NCBI GenBank assembly: GCA_015501595.1
Contig: JADNRX010000051.1
Location: 149,271 to 213,270 of the forward strand
Length of the DNA stretch: 64,000 nt
Direction of reading: 5' to 3'
DNA from: Hymenopellis radicata
Lineage: Eukaryota; Basidiomycota; Agaricomycetes; Agaricales; Physalacriaceae
Shown here: positions 1 to 12,635 of the stretch, in pieces
Layout: each line of letters opens with the position of its first letter
Numbering within the stretch: position 1 is the first letter of the stretch
Notes under the pieces: model-generated
The model's database searches: none
What the model was told of the DNA's origin: nothing
What the model saw: only the letters and a program-made list of their open reading frames with translations
Made by a program: the position numbers and the translations under genes

Positions 1-193
1 TCGGCATTGGGAAAGGATGTGATGGCAAAGCGGGCTTCACTGATTAAATGATGACAGTGAGAGAGGAATTGTTCGATGTTGTCGCGTTGCGTGTGAGCGG
101 CCATGAAGGAAGAGGGAGAGTCAACTTAGATCACATGATTCAAATCAAAAAATCGTCGATTCGAATCTCCAAGAAAATGTAGCAAGTACTAAA

Positions 194-3144
194 CTACTGA
201 TAGCGCATGTAACACTTATTGATGCCAGTACTAAGGAGAGTACAAACTTGCTCCCATTCAACACCACAGTGAATGGTCTTGTCCAAATTCTTGTCTGGAT
301 GGAATGCCTGAACCGCGTAAGTAATCATGCAAGTAACGAGTAGCTGAAACATACTAATTGAGCTGCTCTCCACTGCTTCCGACGCATAACCTGTGTAGTA
401 TGAGTACCGCTATCAATTTTGAGGCCCATCTCGAAACCGGCGCGCATTTCCGTATTGGGATGGAGGAAGGTTTTGAGGTCCCTAATCATGTCCGGCCATG
501 CCATTGATGCCTTCGAGAATTTCTGTGCCCTGATCAGAATGTCGCTCTCTGGAGGAACAATCGACGATGGTGGTGGTGGTGCTGGCGCAAATCCAAATGT
601 ACATGTCGTGAATGTATCTAAATCCGCGTTAACAAAGAAAAAGGAAGCGATCAAGTACGCACTCGGAGCCAAGTAGTCTTGGAACCACGTCTCATCGGGT
701 CCATCCTTGCAGACAGGAATTCCTAGAAGTGTCGTCAGTGACAAAAACAAGAGAATGAGCATGACGCGACATACGTGAATCTTCCTGTTTGCATGATGCT
801 AATGGCTCCTCGTTGCCGGTAGCGCGGTTGATACTTGCTTCGGCTGCAGGAACGTGGCTGGGCCGTGCTTGCTTATAGCATTTCGGAAACTGAAAAGTGA
901 AACTGAGATGATATAAACGCAGTAGCGGAGGAGAAAGAACATACCTGTAAGAAGTGAAATAGTTTCCACGCTACACCCATGCAGAAAGAGCCCATGACCT
1001 TATTGATGGCATGGTAGTGGGGTCCTTCCGGAAGAGTAACGATCACCAGTCGCGCAATGGTCATAAGCAACTTGAGACCAAAAGAACCACCCCCAATGAC
1101 GGTGATGTACATTTTGGACGCGTCGCTTGCGTGACCGGCAAATTCGGCGATATGAATCTCGATAGTCTCAGCAGTCGATTCAGGTGACTCGAGAAGGTCA
1201 CGGAGCGTCAGAAGCCCAGTATGAAAAACAGAGCCATTTGGAGTAGGAAACTATGAGTAATATAAGCCTAGAACGAAGAACAAATCGAAAGAACGCACGA
1301 CATGTTGCAGAACAGGCGCAGGATTCATCTCCAGCACTGACGCAAGTTGCCGATAGCCGTTCAACGGGTACCAGTATGCGCCTGGAACATGGCGTTGGAA
1401 GTATTCAACCATCACGCGAAGGTTGCTTGCGATGACGCCAAGGTTCATGTGGTGATCCCGGAGGTTAGACAGGGAAGAACGCGGAAGGTTGGGAAGGCGC
1501 GAGATGTGAACCGTAACAACAGACATGAGACGGATAGCCTCTACTGCTAGCTCGAAGCCTTGGGAGCCGAGTCGGAATAGCTTGACGAAGCTTAGATTTT
1601 CCTCCGGTGGGCAGTTCAGATCTTCACGGATACGTCGCGCCTCGATATTGAAAGGAGCGAAGGCATCGACAAAGTCTTGATTTTCAGTCAAAAGTTGTTC
1701 AGCGGCGGCTGGATCGCTTTGGAAAACCGTAGTCGTCTTGATCATATTGAAGAGGGTCTTAGCTTGCCCAATGATGGCGCTGAACTTGTCGTACGGTGGC
1801 GTCAAGGCAGTAGTACTCTATCGGTGGTTCAGCTCAGTCTATACAGTATAAGGTGACGGGAAATGACTCACCCACTTACCACTACCTCCATACCCGCCAG
1901 AGAACGCACTTCGGGAAGTGAGATATGGACTAGATAGATTGATCATAGTTCGCATAAGGGCTACGATGTCGGTGGGAGTGTTCAAGCCCTAGTGTTTATC
2001 AGTATGTGTCTGATATGACATAGAACGGCAACTACGTACCTTTTCTTCCGTCTCCTGGTTCTCATTACCCGACTTTGCCTTTTTGGCAGCCGGTTTGTCC
2101 TCCTCACATTCATCATCGGATGAGCGTGCATGTTTGGGAGAGGTTCGGTTCAAATTCTCGTCTTCGGATTCGGACGCGCGCCTCTTCTTTTGAGCACGGG
2201 TTACGGGCGACTTGGAACGTGATCGGGAACGCGAATGGGAACGGGCTCTCTAAGACTATATTAAGTATCATGGTAATATCCGACATGAAAGCACATACCT
2301 TGCGGCTTTGGCGCTTGGCGTTGGGCTCCTTTGTGACCTTGGCGTGAGGATTGTCGAAGGGTAGGTCAGGGTAGTCCGTGGGTAGACCTACGTAGAGGCA
2401 AACCGACATCTCACTGACCGGCACCTTTGAAGGCTGGGCGCGGTTGAATAACCTGGGAATCACATTAGGTTTCGTATATAAAACATAGATGTAGAGATCA
2501 ACTCACGATTTAAGTATGCCATAGTTTGGCCGCTCTTTCTTGAGTAGATCGCTGGGCTGGAGCTTGCTGCTCGGTCCACTTTTGAGCGGGGCGATCAGCT
2601 TACAGATTTGAAGGGGCATGGGGTCATCATCGTCCAAAGGCTCTCCGTTAGTCTTAGTCCAACCGTCTAGGCGAGGCTTGACATGCAAGTCATACAGCTC
2701 CTTTAGGACCAATTCGACCTCCGCGTATGAGCCAGGGTCTCGAAGCTGGTACCGATGAACATAGTTGTTTTGAGAAAGGCTGAGGGTCTCAATCATTTGG
2801 CGGTTAGGGCGAATAACCTTGCCGGCGTGAAGGTCAGCAGTATGGGGTATGATAATGATATGGAGCGCGCCAAGCTTGTTCTTGTTCTTCTTGGACTGGT
2901 GTGGTCGGTCTGCTCCAGTTCTGTTCTTGAGGCGGTCGGTAATCTTCTGTGTTCAGTGTCAGTGAGAAGGTGGATAGAATAAATCATAACGCACAGCTTC
3001 TGCGGGGTCAAATCTTTTGTTTTTGACCTCTTGCCCATCTGGTGAAACATGAATGCCCGCCTTCCCCAGAGACGCCCTCCGTTGCTCCTCCCGATGCTTC
3101 GAGGCCTCGCGGAATGCACTGTCTGGAGCCGACGTGAAGGCCAT
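194..3144 (-). CDS. 10-exon gene, 830-aa protein of unknown function
   Basis: Ten exons can be joined in one frame: 2995-3144, 2507-2946, 2299-2452, 2040-2249, 1872-1988, 1299-1817, 945-1250, 775-889, 355-722 and 194-307. The nine introns are 47-64 nt with GT...AG ends, and the coding length is an exact multiple of three (2,493 nt). The start is the ATG at 3142-3144 and the stop is TAG at 194-196. Exon 4 encodes an Arg-Ser-rich stretch followed by alternating Lys and acidic runs, suggesting a nuclear, nucleic-acid-associated protein (inference). The last exon junction yields an AFHPDKN motif, which resembles the HPD loop of J-domains, but the flanking helices are not convincing. I recognise no family. 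Confidence in the gene structure is good; confidence in any function is very low. Confidence 0.75.
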
Positions 3145-4807
3145 GTCGCGATAGCTCTTGTACGTTCCTCGGTCATGATACGAAGTGCCTTCATCACTGG
3201 AGGAGCCTGTGGACGTTAGTCTGTTGTTTAGACCCCGGCCTGTACAGCGCTACTCGCTATTACGTGATCGGCCCTTTTAAGAATTCTGCCCCTGTCTTCT
3301 ACTCCCATTATCTTTTACGCGTCTCGCTACTCTGGATCCATATTGTGTATCCACACGTTGAATAAATTATATTGCAACTTAACAGACAAGCGGCATGGTT
3401 CGCATAATACTATGCTACGGGGCACCGCGCTCATCCGCTGTTACCACTTGCAGGTGCCTTCGCCGCGTTGGTACAAAGCTCACTGTCAGGCAGTCGGGTC
3501 CTCAATCCAAGAATGTAATATTCATGATGCGGGTCGGTGAAGACCAACCAGTGTATCGTCGGTTCAGAAGTATTCGTTTGGACCTAAAGGACGGTCTCAG
3601 ATAGAACAGTGCGGTAGGGAAAATAATTTACCAGTGAAAGCCCTCAAGAAACGGATACAGCAGCACCGTTGCCGTTGTTCATGGCTAGATAACAGCGCTC
3701 GGTCAGAGATGAATGAAACTTGCGGGAGAGCTATTGGATGTTGGTGATGCCGTACTGCTGCATTTTGACGGCGACCGGCCTGCTGAGTCCTACCGGGGCG
3801 TTGGACTCTGCCCTACCCACTGTATGCTTTGGCCGCCGCTCGCTGGCACTGCAGTGGTACGTCACCGGCAGTGCAAGGTAGAGAATCCCAACCCCGTCGT
3901 GGCGATCAGCACTACTAGTAGGCGTTACGCGACGCCGGGTGCGCGAGAAGATGGCGGGTTGCTTGCGGAGCATTGAGCGTCAAGTCCTGGGCAAACGCTT
4001 GATTAAGTAGAGGACAAACTGAAGGAAAAGAGGCACCTTTGGCTACAATCCATAGAAACACTTCAACATTCGATGCGCGCCTTCCAATGCATATCGTCGT
4101 CCGCCAGCGACGCGCGACGTGTAGGCTCTCATGATGCCCAAGATGGACGACATCACCACGCCCAATGAAACCCTCTATCCATAACACCCTTGCCCAGACC
4201 ATAAAAACACGATGTCTCCGATATTGTCTTGAGATAGCCCAGTGTCGTGTCAACCAATATCGTGGCCGCTTAAACAAGCGAAATGAGATGGCGGTTTCCT
4301 TCATGAGCGACAGTCCTGCCTGCGCTTTTGAGAAACGAAGAAGAGTATGATGATAAGGTAAAGACGCACATGCATGCTTTAGTCGCCATCGTCGCCATCT
4401 GGCTGTCGTAGATGGTCCAGGAGTATTCCGCAAGGAGGCGGGCCTGCATTCCCATAGCGTCGTATAGTGCTCCACGTAGAGATGTCATTGACACTGTCGA
4501 GTCGCGGTCGAGTGAGCGTCAACGTTGGTAACGAGGATGAGAGGTGGCCAGGGGAGGTGCAGATGTGGTTGCCCATGCGATGGCGGCCCTGGAAAAAAGG
4601 CCACCAGCATCTGTCGCGGCGAGGTGGGAGTACTTACAGTACTGGATCGAGGTTGGTGTCCAAGTCGCTGCATTCGGCTCCCGGAGCGGAACATCCGATT
4701 ACATAATAAACAGTAACGCTGTACAACCCCCGATCTAACATACAGACTACATACACATTGACACCTCCCCCCCGTCATCGTGTATGTAGCGTCTGTTTTA
4801 GTAGAGA
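3145..4807. other. Intergenic stretch, no supportable gene
   Basis: Only short, overlapping reading frames are seen on both strands. On the minus strand around 4040-4165 a short hydrophobic/basic reading (SSILGIMRAYTSR) resembles fragments of fungal multipass membrane proteins, but it cannot be extended into exons. It may be a relic. Confidence 0.4.
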
Positions 4808-5329
4808 CTATGTGGACGTCCGTGACTTTTTGAGAGTTTCCTCTGTCGCGCCTTTGAAGCCGTCCGGTTTAACCTTGTTGAAATCCTGAGTGCTCGATTA
4901 GTATATGAACGTGACTAGACATGAGGGTAAAGAACTAACCTTGTAGCTTCCTTGCTTGTCCGTATTCTACAACCATACAATGAGTCGACAATTAAGGATA
5001 CATAGAAGAAGAAGACAAACCTGGGTAGCCGGATCCACGTCGTCCGTTTCCCAATTGGGACTGGTGGCTGTGCTCGTTCTCTGTGGCGTAGCCTCAGCCT
5101 GAAAATAAATAAATACTTGAGACGAAGGATTATGAACCGAACGAGCACTTACTGCATGTTTTTTAGGGACGTGCCAATGCAATTTGCATTTGCACATGCA
5201 AAGGTCGCTGGGAACCCAATCTTGCTCGGGCTTATCCTCGACGTACGCGTACAGACACTGGCATGAACAGTCCGGATTGTTGCAGGTTTGACCGATGACA
5301 ATCTCCCAGAAGGGAGTACGAGCAGACAT
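4808..5329 (-). CDS. Small 4-exon cysteine-rich protein, 119 aa
   Basis: Exons 5153-5329, 5021-5098, 4940-4966 and 4808-4885 join in frame through three introns of 54 nt each, all with GT...AG ends. The start is the ATG at 5327-5329; the stop is TAG at 4808-4810. The first exon has six Cys in about 30 residues, in the pattern C-x4-C-x-C-x-C, then C-x-C (residues ~16-48), plus two His just after. This could bind metal. The rest is polar and low in Cys. No signal peptide is obvious, because the N-terminus MSARTPFWEI is short and not strongly hydrophobic. Three equal-length introns and a 9-codon microexon support a real gene. Family not recognised. Confidence 0.65.
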
Positions 5330-7136
5330 GGTGGCAGCAAGATATGTAGGAAGTGGCTGGGATCTAGGATTGACTGCCTTTTATACCATTTCGGCCATGA
5401 AGAGTACAAACAGCGCAAATACATAGGCTGCAGTGCACCAAAATATTTGGTAGACCCAGAAGCAAACAAGGCGGACAGTCTACTACAGTTAAAAAGTAGG
5501 CGCGCCACGCCGCAAATGCTTCCTACCTGTCCAAAATGTGACATGTAAATTGCCGCCTGTCAAAAAAACTCTTCTTTTGAATGAACGGTAATTTATTATG
5601 GGCCGCAGAACAATGTACATGAAGAGAACCATTGTTCAGCACAATGGTCACTACTAGTGATAGCGACAAGACGATCGCGCTGCACTCACTGAGACGCGTC
5701 GCGTCCGGTTGTGCCTTGGAAGATGAGCTGGAGTTAACGCGTAGCGGTGCCGGCGCGTGGCAATGGCCATATCGCCGCGATACGGTCCGTTTTGTACTGT
5801 ATGACGGTCACGCTCGCCTTGGTAATGAAATTAGAAGGAAGGTAAGGTAAGAAAGCAGAACGATGGCGTACCACCGGTACAAAGTCGAAATGGGGCCAGG
5901 ATTGGCTTCCTGATTCGTCCCTAACCTTAGCCAGCGACAAACAAGTCGTCCGCAGTCTGGAGGTTACGCGTAGATAAACTCGATATCCAGGGGTGAGAGA
6001 TGCGAGGATGTCGTTCACATTAGGCTAGACAGCACACACAAGACAGCTGACGAAAGTCATCAGCAAGCTAGTCGACTCGACAACAATGCCAATGTTTAAG
6101 CAAAGGCCGTGTTGATGGGCGGGCAGTCCGATGGCGTCCTGCGGCTCGGCGGCTGACGATGGTGAGAGTAGAGGGCCAGGCAGTCCTGGAGGAAAGGGAC
6201 ACGTCTGAAATGAGGTCGGTGTCGGCATTCACCTCTAGAGCGTAGATTAGTCCAGCTGCCACAGACCAGCCCTAAGCATACCTATGAGGATTCGCGCTAG
6301 CTGGGCAAAGGTGGCTTGCAGCCGTTGACATGTCTACAGCCGCTGGGAGAGTGGAGTGGACTTGCTGAACAGGTGGTAAGTGAAGGGCGAAGTTGGAGGT
6401 GAGCGACAGTGCACGGAGGGGCGGCTCTAGTACTGGACATGGGTCATGGGCGATGGCAGCCTCGACAGTGATGGGCGATGGTCGCGCGGCTGGCGATGGT
6501 TGATGGTCGCGCGACTGGTGATGGTTGATGGTGAAGGCAAGGGCCAAGGTCAGAGGATAGTCGTCCACGTTGCCGATGTCCATGGCGTCGACGGTCGATG
6601 CCATGGACGTGCCCCATGCTTGACAATGTCAAGCAGGTAGCGAAGACGCGTTATTTCCAGCGGAATTGGTGGGCGGGTAGTCGGATGGTGTCCTACGGCT
6701 TGGCGGCTGACGATGGTGAGAGTAGAGGGCAGAGGGCGCGGGAAGACTTCGACCACGATGGCAAGGCGTCGACGCGGTCGTGTTGACGGTTGAGAGAAAG
6801 AAGCGTGACCTATGTTTGTCAGTGTTGAAGAACATTGATCACCTTCTATAACGGGGACTACCTCCTCCGCGCCGCTCACAAGTACGTTTACGCGGGATCT
6901 GAACGCGAGAACGACGACTTGCTTGGTTAAATTTCTCATGAACTTCTGGGACGACGACATTCGTGGCTTGTTAGATTCAATGGCTTCCAATATTGAGCAA
7001 GGAGTGAATTTTGGGTACATAATAATAATACCATTAACTATCATTCCAGTTTTGGTATTCTGAACGGCGTGACAGCTAGTCTCTGGAGCCCTCTCCGGAA
7101 CCCTCCCGGGCATTGGGGTCGAGGACGACAAAGTGC
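5330..7136. other. Gene-poor region with diverged repeats
   Basis: No gene is supported. Two diverged direct repeats share a core: about 6110-6190 and about 6668-6745 both contain GGCGGCTGACGATGGTGAGA. Between them, about 6440-6540 is a low-order repeat of GATGGTTGATGGTCGCGCGA-like units. Long readings over it are repeat artefacts. Confidence 0.45.
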
Positions 7137-7616
7137 GAAAGTGACTACACTCACAGTCCGAATGAAAGTGACCACGTTATCGTGCTCACTTGGAGTCAAC
7201 GACAAGTGAAAAAGTAAAGTTCCGATGCTAGATGAAAAAGTGCCAAAGTGAGTAGTCAGACACTTTGATTTATTCCCCACAATCACACCCATATATATGC
7301 CCATCCGTCGTTGGGTCAGAGAGGTCTCGATGCAACCGACTACGCAGGACATAAGGTGTTGAACAGGCTGACAGCGGTCGACGACAATGGCGACGGTGGC
7401 GGTGGCGGTGGCGGCATCAGTGGCAGGTACGACCATCAGTGAGAGGGCTAGAGGCCGCCGCCAAGGACGACGAAGGAGCAAGTGAGCAAGTGTGGACAAG
7501 TGAGCAAGTGTGGGCAAGTGAGCAAGTGAGGTTAAGCTAACTTGCCAGATTTGGCGGAGAAATAAGTTCGGCAAGTTCGGCAAGTGACCGCAAGTGAGGC
7601 CCGAAAAGTCACTTTA
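7137..7616. repeat. AAGTGA/CAAGTG-rich repeat, possible MITE
   Basis: The segment begins with AAAGTGAC (7137-7144) and ends with its reverse complement GTCACTTT (7609-7616). It is filled with GCAAGTG and AAGTGAGCAAGTG units, densest at 7480-7600. The short inverted ends and repeat-rich interior fit a non-autonomous DNA element, but no clear target-site duplication is visible and the ends are only 8 bp. A local low-complexity repeat is the alternative. Confidence 0.35.
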
Positions 7617-7639
7617 TTCACTCTCGAATCCGATAACGT

Positions 7640-8379
7640 TAGCGACAGAGTGAGCAAGTAACCAGTCTAATACCTAAGTAATAGTAACATTTAACATTGA
7701 TAGAAGTACAGACTTCCAAACCCATCGCAAATCGTACACCGCGATTGCTTTTCTTCCTACGCCCGCCGCCATCGACTTTCTCCGAGAATTTCGCCTCTCC
7801 TACGCGTCTCATTCCTCCGTTTGCGCACATGGTCCTGCTCTTCCGTCTCTCCGCGCTTCTTCCCCCGCCCGCTCACGAGAACCTGATCTCTTAGGCATGT
7901 CTCCGCTGTCTCTTGACATCCGCCAGGTCCCCTTAAATCCACACCTGCTCTGCCGCGCGAGCCTTCCACCGTTATCTACACTTCTTCTGCTGTCTGCTCA
8001 TTGACGAGAACCTGATCTCCCTCGCCTTCTCCTGCACAACGCGACCTAGAAAGTCGACTCCATCCTATAGCTGGGCGAGCTCTCTGCACATAGTTGTTGA
8101 ATAATTATTTGCTTCGGCGAACTCGGACTGAAGACGAGCAACGTTCCCTATCGCGCAGCGTAGTTGCTCCCGTCCTACGGTAAGAATCTCTAACCAATCC
8201 GAATCTTCTCCTGAGTCCTCTACCTGCTTTTGAACTTGACTTGCGCGCGCCTGGAACTTCCGCTTCTTCAGCTAGACACAGATTTCAACGACCGGATCTG
8301 TCGCCATTTCCTTCTGCGCGCTGGATTCCACTAGCCGCATCTTCAACAACTTATTCTGCTTCTCGAGGTCGATGACCGT
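7640..8379. other. Intergenic; part of a reiterated block
   Basis: No gene is seen. Part of this stretch (about 7740-8040) resembles 17,200-17,350 and 20,680-20,830: each has a pyrimidine-rich core with TCGCCTCTCC-like and CCTGATCTCC-like words. This suggests a duplicated block that includes the coiled-coil relic next to it. Confidence 0.3.
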
Positions 8380-8560
8380 TTTCCCTGACCCCCCATTTCC
8401 AAGGTCGTCGCTCGCTTCACCTCCACACTTGACGCGATATCCCTAGCAAGTGCGTCTCGGTCCTTCCGTGAGCGCGTCAGGCTGAACCTGAACCGCATCC
8501 TTCCTGACATACAGCCGATGCTGTTCCCCAGGCCCTACACATGCGCCACCAAGAGGAAGT
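8380..8560 (-). pseudogene. Relic of coiled-coil protein gene, copy 1
   Basis: The minus strand reads RKDRDALARDIASSVEVKRA, matching in pattern a better-preserved minus reading at 17,561-17,794 (TKERGALALNVACGEEVKRV). Charged heptad-like spacing suggests a former coiled coil. No start codon or complete exon can be defined here. This is one of three dispersed relics, the third being at about 20,680-20,960. Confidence 0.35.
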
Positions 8561-10175
8561 TATGCACTTCGACGAACTTCGTGATTGCTGAGCTTTCTGG
8601 AGTTCCAATTCACCTGTCCTCGTTTGTTTGCTGAGGTGGATCAAATCGGTATATACAACGAGACGCGACGACCATGCAAATCAGCGACGGTCACGACGAG
8701 TCCTGGAATCCTGGCGTGATGGAGGATTTGCTTAACAAATATCGGTAACCGGAAAACTAGATATCACTGGTGATGTCACTCACATGCAGATGAATTTGGA
8801 TATGTAGTAGCAAATGCCTTTGTCGCGTCGATTCCTTTTAACTTGCGGCTCGCTGAATAGGGGGGTAGCAATATGCCCGGTGGTAGAAACAACGTCGCGC
8901 AAAAGGCTATGAAGGCCAGGTCCGGGCGACATTTGTATCAGAGCCATGAGCCATCGATCGAACGTCGACGGAGCGCGAACGCGCAAAAGCAATTTGTGAG
9001 AGACCACGACTAAGCAGGAAAGGGATATTTGGCTTCAGGATGTATATTTGGAAAGAAATAAGAAACGGACTCACGCAATGCTGTGGAACGACCCTGCCCT
9101 CATGCTACCACGAGGCTAGCAAACGAATTCGCATGGTCTGGCCGGACATGAAAGCCTTCCGGAAGAAGGAATTGCGAGCGAGCAAGATCCCAGCAAAATA
9201 TCACGATTCCCGTCCTGGGTAGCTCCGTGTGACGTGTATGCGCTCAGGTTTTCCGCGCGACGATGGGAGCACAGGAACTTGACGACGTAAGTTTCTTGTT
9301 CAGGCGCTGCACGTCTACCCTATCAGTAGGTCGTCAATCAGAAAAAACATTCACGTACGAGAGACAGGTTGATGCTCGCTGGTCAATCCTCTTGACCACA
9401 ATATATCTCCTCTACTTATGATTCTGAACGTAGCTCGGCTGTCGCTTTCCCCCGACCGTCCTCGCATGTGAATCGTTCATGTGTTCTTGGTGCGAGAAAA
9501 TCCGGAAACATGAAAGATGGTAGCGGTCATCCGTAAGAGATTTGACAAAAGAGCTCCATCATTTCCTCCTGGTGGACGTTGGCGGGCCTTCAGACGAATT
9601 GACGTCGTAGCGCAGGGATGACCTGAATGACAATTAGCGAATGGAAGGAAGTGCATTCCCCAAGACGCACGAGTCGCGGAGTCCGAGTCTTCCTTTAACG
9701 TTGATCCGACTTTAGCGCTAGGGCGCCATGCGATATACGTCCATCGGAGCTTCGTTCCGTCAATCCTCTATACCGTATACTAGCTAGAAGTCTGTGAAAC
9801 TAGCACTGAGAAGAAGGCGACAACACGTCCTTTGCGACACGAGACGCCGGTCCAGCAGACTGCAACTCTCTTGGAAGTAGTATACGCCCTGCTGGAAATT
9901 CTGTCACCGTTCTGGATATGACGTATGGAAGAGCGAATTGCGCAATAGTCGTCCTCGTGAGCGCCGTGACATTCGAGTTTGTTGCATACGATAGGTGAGT
10001 AGTAGACTGCCCGAGAGCGACCGCCTGCAGATAAAGTCAACGCGGATTAATCTGGGCTGGGCGACGTACTCACCGGGGAAACGGAAATGGCAGCTTGGTC
10101 GGAGGTCCATATCCTGACCGGTTCGTAGCTGACAACGCACCACGGCAATGTCCTGGTCGAAAAAGAGCGTCTCAG
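8561..10175. other. Intergenic; no supportable gene
   Basis: Short readings only. ATTCCCCAAGACGCACGA at about 9655-9672 recurs near 17,935-17,952, which suggests that this region and 17.8-18.6 kb descend from one duplicated block. Confidence 0.35.
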
Positions 10176-10493
10176 CTAGCGTCCTTGATGCTGGAAATAG
10201 ACTGGACGCGAAGACAGCCTCCTAGGTTCTAGACTCTTGCTCGGCGTGGACGTGATGAATGGTTTGGCGCGCGGTTGGGCGTCAATTTTGTCGAGATTGT
10301 AATTCGTGACGCCGCGACCTGGACCAACAGCATGAAAAGAAAGAGATGTGGGGTTTGACTTGACGGGCACAGCATAGTACAACTTGTACGGGCGAATGAC
10401 TCGCTGATTTGAAGGCGGTCGGCGGAAATCACAGTACTTGCCCGTCCTGTCGTTATAGATGTTGTAGGTGGCATTTGGACCTGCGGATACCAC
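10176..10493 (-). CDS. Possible exon of an unrecognised gene
   Basis: An uninterrupted minus-strand reading of about 100 residues (GPNATYNIYNDRTGKYCDFR near its start) has protein-like composition. It is preceded by a plausible intron (GTACGT at 10,531 down to GCAG near 10,480). The upstream exon could not be joined in frame and the downstream end is uncertain. It may be an exon or a relic. Function unknown. Confidence 0.25.
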   Translation of the reverse strand: MVSAGPNATYNIYNDRTGKYCDFRRPPSNQRVIRPYKLYYAVPVKSNPTSLSFHAVGPGRGVTNYNLDKIDAQPRAKPFITSTPSKSLEPRRLSSRPVYFQHQGR

Positions 10494-10599
10494 TGAGCTT
10501 CGGAATATGGGCGATTCGGTAATACGACGTACCTGATGCGCGTCCTCGAATTCCTCGTCACCCGGTTCGACTCAAGGAGCAAGCGATGCCTGACTTGAA

Positions 10600-11050
10600 A
10601 ATTGCAAGGCCTATGTGACCTTTCGTTGGCGTATGGGCGTTGTGTTCCTCAACCGCGTCTCCGGCCAATATATGGTCCTAGGAGGAGGAGGAGGAGGGCG
10701 TCGCCGTCGCGCAGCGTCCTACTTGTTGTGTCCTACGCGTATCAGGCGACGCGAGCCGCATTGTCCGGATGGCATCGTCGGAAGGTGTTGGTCGTACCCC
10801 CTTTGAATATAGATATCAGCAAGTTACGGGTGCGGGTATGTACATATGTAGCCAACGCACCAGCTCGACCATATCAGAATTTTCTACTTTCCTGCGCGGC
10901 CGTGCTTAATTTGTACTTCATGCTCTGGAGGAAAAGTAAACATCAGAGGAAGATAGCCGTAAATTGGTGTAATAAAACGCACAGTTCGTTTGTACTCTTG
11001 AAAAATAAGCCAGCATTGGCAGGAATTAATCGTAGAATGGACGTCCAGAA
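10600..11050. repeat. 5' flank block, copy A (repeated at 12.96-13.39 kb)
   Basis: This sequence upstream of the first F-box gene is similar to 12,960-13,390 upstream of the second. Shared words include CAGAGGAAGA, GTAAATTG, TGTAATAAAACG and TTCGT.TGTAC in the same order. It shows that the F-box genes were duplicated with their upstream DNA. No gene is seen inside. Confidence 0.6.
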
Positions 11051-11119
11051 ACGATGATGGTGGTTAGTGATCAAGCGCGAATCGCGATCAAGCCGCTTTT
11101 GTCTTCCGACCATCATCGT
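11051..11119. promoter_or_regulatory. 11-bp perfect inverted repeat upstream of F-box gene 1
   Basis: ACGATGATGGT at 11,051-11,061 and ACCATCATCGT at 11,109-11,119 are perfect inverted arms. The interior has GATCAAG twice around CGCGAATCGCG. Related arrangements (GATGGTGG, then GATCA, then TCATC) occur at about 13,377-13,470, 18,960-19,020 and 23,427-23,480. It may be a promoter element or the core of a small repeat; its role is inferred from position only. Confidence 0.4.
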
Positions 11120-11345
11120 AAATCCACCTTTTTCTAAAATCTTCGACATCCATCTCAGGGAGCTGCGTCTCCTCTACTTGCTTCGAACGTGCCCTTTGTG
11201 GAATGGGTGCGGCCTACTGTTGCCCGCCTTGCTAGTACTAGACACATAATCAACCTCAGGCTGTTGGGTAAGTCAAGTTCGTTCATACTTTCTCAGTGAG
11301 TGTCAGCTAACCCGCCTCTTAGATTGAATATCTATATCCTCCGAG

Positions 11346-12635
11346 ATGCCTCTAACAAACGCGCCTGTTTTGCCACCAGAGCTCGTGGGGTTGATTGTCG
11401 AAAATCTTTCTGGCTCTCGCACACTCCGAATCTGCGCACTCATATCACGGACGTGGGCAGTTCCCTGCCAACGTGCCCTCTTCCATGACCTTCATTTGTA
11501 CCAATATCTGCAGGTGGTCCGCCTTCCTGCCCACCTCATACGCTATCCCCACCTCCAACGTTTCATTCAGCATGTGTCAGTTCGCCACACCCCTTCGAAC
11601 ATTGCTACTAGAGACCGCGTCCCCATCGCGGGGCCGCGGCATACGTATTTGTCCGGCCTCGCGGCCCTATTTCCTCTCATCTCTCGCATAACGTCGCTAG
11701 TCGTCTTCTTTGACAGATCCAGACCCTGGGATACTCACGACCAGCAATTTGTTGAGGCATTCGGTACTTTCCTGCGGCAGTCCGAATCGCTCAGAGTGCT
11801 TGCTATCCATGGTCTTTTGGGCGAACCAGATTTCCACCAAATGTTTTCCTTTCTGGATGGTACCCAGGTTCGACGACTTTCCTTGCACACGGAGTTCCAG
11901 CCTGCACCCGGTCGGGTAGATTTTTTAGACCCGACACTCTCCATCGCACGCCTTCCTGCAGTTGAATTTCTCCGTATAGATTCAGACGATACTGGTTGAA
12001 CCTCTGGCTCGGTCAACACCTGGCAATGTTTCCCAATTTAAAACACTTCGAGACTGTCGTGTACGACGGCCTGAACCTAGGCCTTTGGTTCAGCGATATT
12101 CTGCAACCCGCGGCTCTCCGCCTGGAATCCTTTAGATTGGAGTTGACTAATGGTGGTTCGTTATTTTCTATCTTCCAGGAAATAACTACTAATGAAACGG
12201 TTAGGCGCTGTGTGGGACGACCACCTACCAAGTTTTGAAAACTTATTCGACGGTCTGCAGTTCAAACACTTGCAATTGCATATGTTCGTGTCGGAGTACA
12301 GAGACTCCATCAATGTCGCCGATGCTCAAGACATAATTGACTGGTTCTCTGCAATGTTCCACCACCTAGTTGACGCTGGCTCAACCATTCATTTCACGGA
12401 ACTCACGTTCACGTTCACCGATATCGCGCGCCCGGAGTGGGGAAGCGTTGATGATGTATTATCCCATGCGGTGTTTGGTGGTGTGAAGCAAATTCACTTT
12501 GAGGAGGAGCCTCATGGGTTACATGAGGAGGCGCTTATCACCAACCTAGAGCATCCAGAGATTGTGTCTGAAATACGGGATGCATTTCCGCGCCTTGCGA
12601 GTCGAGAGTTCTTTGCTTCGAGTAGGGAGCTATAA
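11346..12635 (+). CDS. F-box/LRR-like protein, copy 1
   Basis: The start ATG at 11,346 is followed by an F-box-like N-terminus (LPPELVGLIVENLSGSRTLR, then CALISRTW) typical of substrate adaptors of SCF ubiquitin ligases. The C-terminal part carries weak leucine-rich motifs (FPNLKHFE, ALRLESFRLEL). An intron at 12,153-12,204 joins the body to the last exon, which has the family-wide stretch HFTELTFTFTD and ends with TAA at 12,633-12,635. One base appears to be missing near 11,995: frame 1 hits TGA at 11,997 while the continuing homology is one frame over. Without that break the product is about 410 aa. The break could be a true mutation or a base-calling error. It is the best preserved of the first three copies. 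Confidence 0.65.

Noticed and set aside
6272..6604. Minus-strand 110-aa reading with MDIGNVDD start
   Set aside because: It overlaps GATGGT-type repeats, and similar readings appear in several frames; repeat-driven.
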